A stretch of 20,761 nt of DNA, taken from NCBI GenBank assembly GCA_011763485.2, contig JAANSK020277713.1, positions 1 to 20,761 of the forward strand. The letters are read 5' to 3'. The notes beneath the pieces were generated by a model. That model did not search any database and was not told where the DNA came from. It worked only from the letters and a program-made list of their open reading frames with translations. The first letter of the stretch is position 1. The number at the start of each line of letters is the position of its first letter. Shown here one piece after another: positions 19,840-20,761 of the stretch. Position numbers and translations under genes: made by a program. The stretch comes from Isoetes engelmannii (Eukaryota; Streptophyta; Lycopodiopsida; Isoetales; Isoetaceae).

Positions 19840-20761
19840 GGCTATTTTAGACGACAATGACACACATTATTAAACACTTTAATAAAAATACATATTCCTT
19901 TAGCATCCGACAAACTTTAGTAGAAAAAAGTAGTCTACTACATATTGGCTTATCATCGTACGATAACCAATTTAGAATTTAAGACACATATTGTATCATA
20001 GTGGAAGGAAACGATTGTGATAGTTTGATTCTTAATTAGAATAGATAGAAGAGCATAGATTTTTTAACATCTACTAAGATCAAGCGGCCATGGGACCCAT
20101 ACAATGGGCTAGTACAACTATTGCTACTAGGATTAAAAAACCGCTGCCTCGAAAGGTTTTCATCTATTGTTCTATTTACTTGATAATTGAGGGATTAAGC
20201 ATCATTCTATTGCTCAAATACACATTGTTTGAATTGCCAACTTCTTGGAATGGAAACGTTTATTGGCCACATAGCTAATTAAGTCCTTTGGTTTTTCTCT
20301 GCAATTAAGACCGTGATTTCTGTAGATAGTCTGGAAAAAAACGTGTTCGATTTTAGGGTGTAGGTGATAGATGGAAAGCTAAAGCGTTTGGCTTGTGGAT
20401 TGCAGTGTCATCATTTTCTAATTGTTTGTGTAACCATCATTCAATTAAATTGGGATTATGTCTGGTCCAAAATCGCGTCGTATACGCTTATTATAGGCCA
20501 TATTAAAGCATTAATGGTATTTTTTCTGCACACGTTTTTTTTTCCTGGAAGCGGTATTTTGTGTTTGTTTTGATAAAAATTGAATATTCTGTTGCTTTTT
20601 GGCCATATTGTGACCATAACTTAGGCAACAAAAAAAAATAAAAAACGGCATACAATGATCATATTCACGGACGAATTCGCGCCAGGCGCGATTCACTCAA
20701 CATACAACGTACACAATAATACACAAGTTGATGGAAATAAATATTAAACATTGGACAACAT
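19840..20761. other. Intergenic DNA upstream of the ABCC gene, no gene seen
   Basis: AT-rich DNA with homopolymer runs. Open frames are 60-70 codons and have no recognisable motif. It probably includes distal promoter sequence of the ABCC gene. Confidence 0.55.

Noticed and set aside
20090-20278. 62-codon plus-strand frame
   Set aside because: Short, AT-rich and with no domain, splice or promoter support.

Overview
The window looks like nuclear DNA of a land plant, most likely a seed plant. It holds two multi-exon transporter genes of plant type, with GT-AG introns and no operon structure. Between them lie several kilobases of intergenic DNA and a large Mutator-like (MULE) DNA transposon. 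I cannot place it more finely than that. Both host genes are on the minus strand.

Layout, left to right. (1) 1-619: the 5' part of a MATE-family (DTX-type) efflux carrier, which runs off the left edge, with a TATA-like box near 901-909. (2) 912-1650: AT-rich DNA with no gene. (3) About 1651-8705: a roughly 7.1 kb MULE bounded by diverged terminal inverted repeats. It carries a plus-strand transposase gene (about 1963-5006) with a recognisable DDE triad and SWIM zinc finger but several in-frame stops. A convergent minus-strand second gene (about 7910-5297) has its own TATA box and GCCATGG start context, an N-terminal domain resembling the RNase H1 N-terminal/viroplasmin fold, a charged coiled coil, an unrecognised domain and a C48 (Ulp1-like) cysteine-protease end. 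Its right subterminal region carries four copies of a GGGGTATTCA/TGAATACCCC palindrome, and one copy lies in the left repeat. (4) 8706-12667: an AT-rich ~53 bp tandem repeat, a weak tRNA-derived SINE candidate and otherwise unrecognised intergenic DNA. (5) 12668-19378: a complete ABCC (MRP-type) ABC transporter gene. I assembled 12 coding exons by hand; they join in frame into a 1508-residue protein with intact TMD0-TMD1-NBD1-TMD2-NBD2 order. (6) 19379-20761: its 5' UTR and promoter region, a tiny CACTA-like palindromic fragment, and AT-rich DNA with no gene.

The two host genes both encode membrane exporters of plant metabolites or xenobiotics, but nothing here shows they work together. The MULE sits about 0.7 kb upstream of the MATE gene's TATA-like box. 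The most unusual object is the MULE's second gene, which faces the transposase as mudrB faces mudrA in maize MuDR but has an unrelated domain content.
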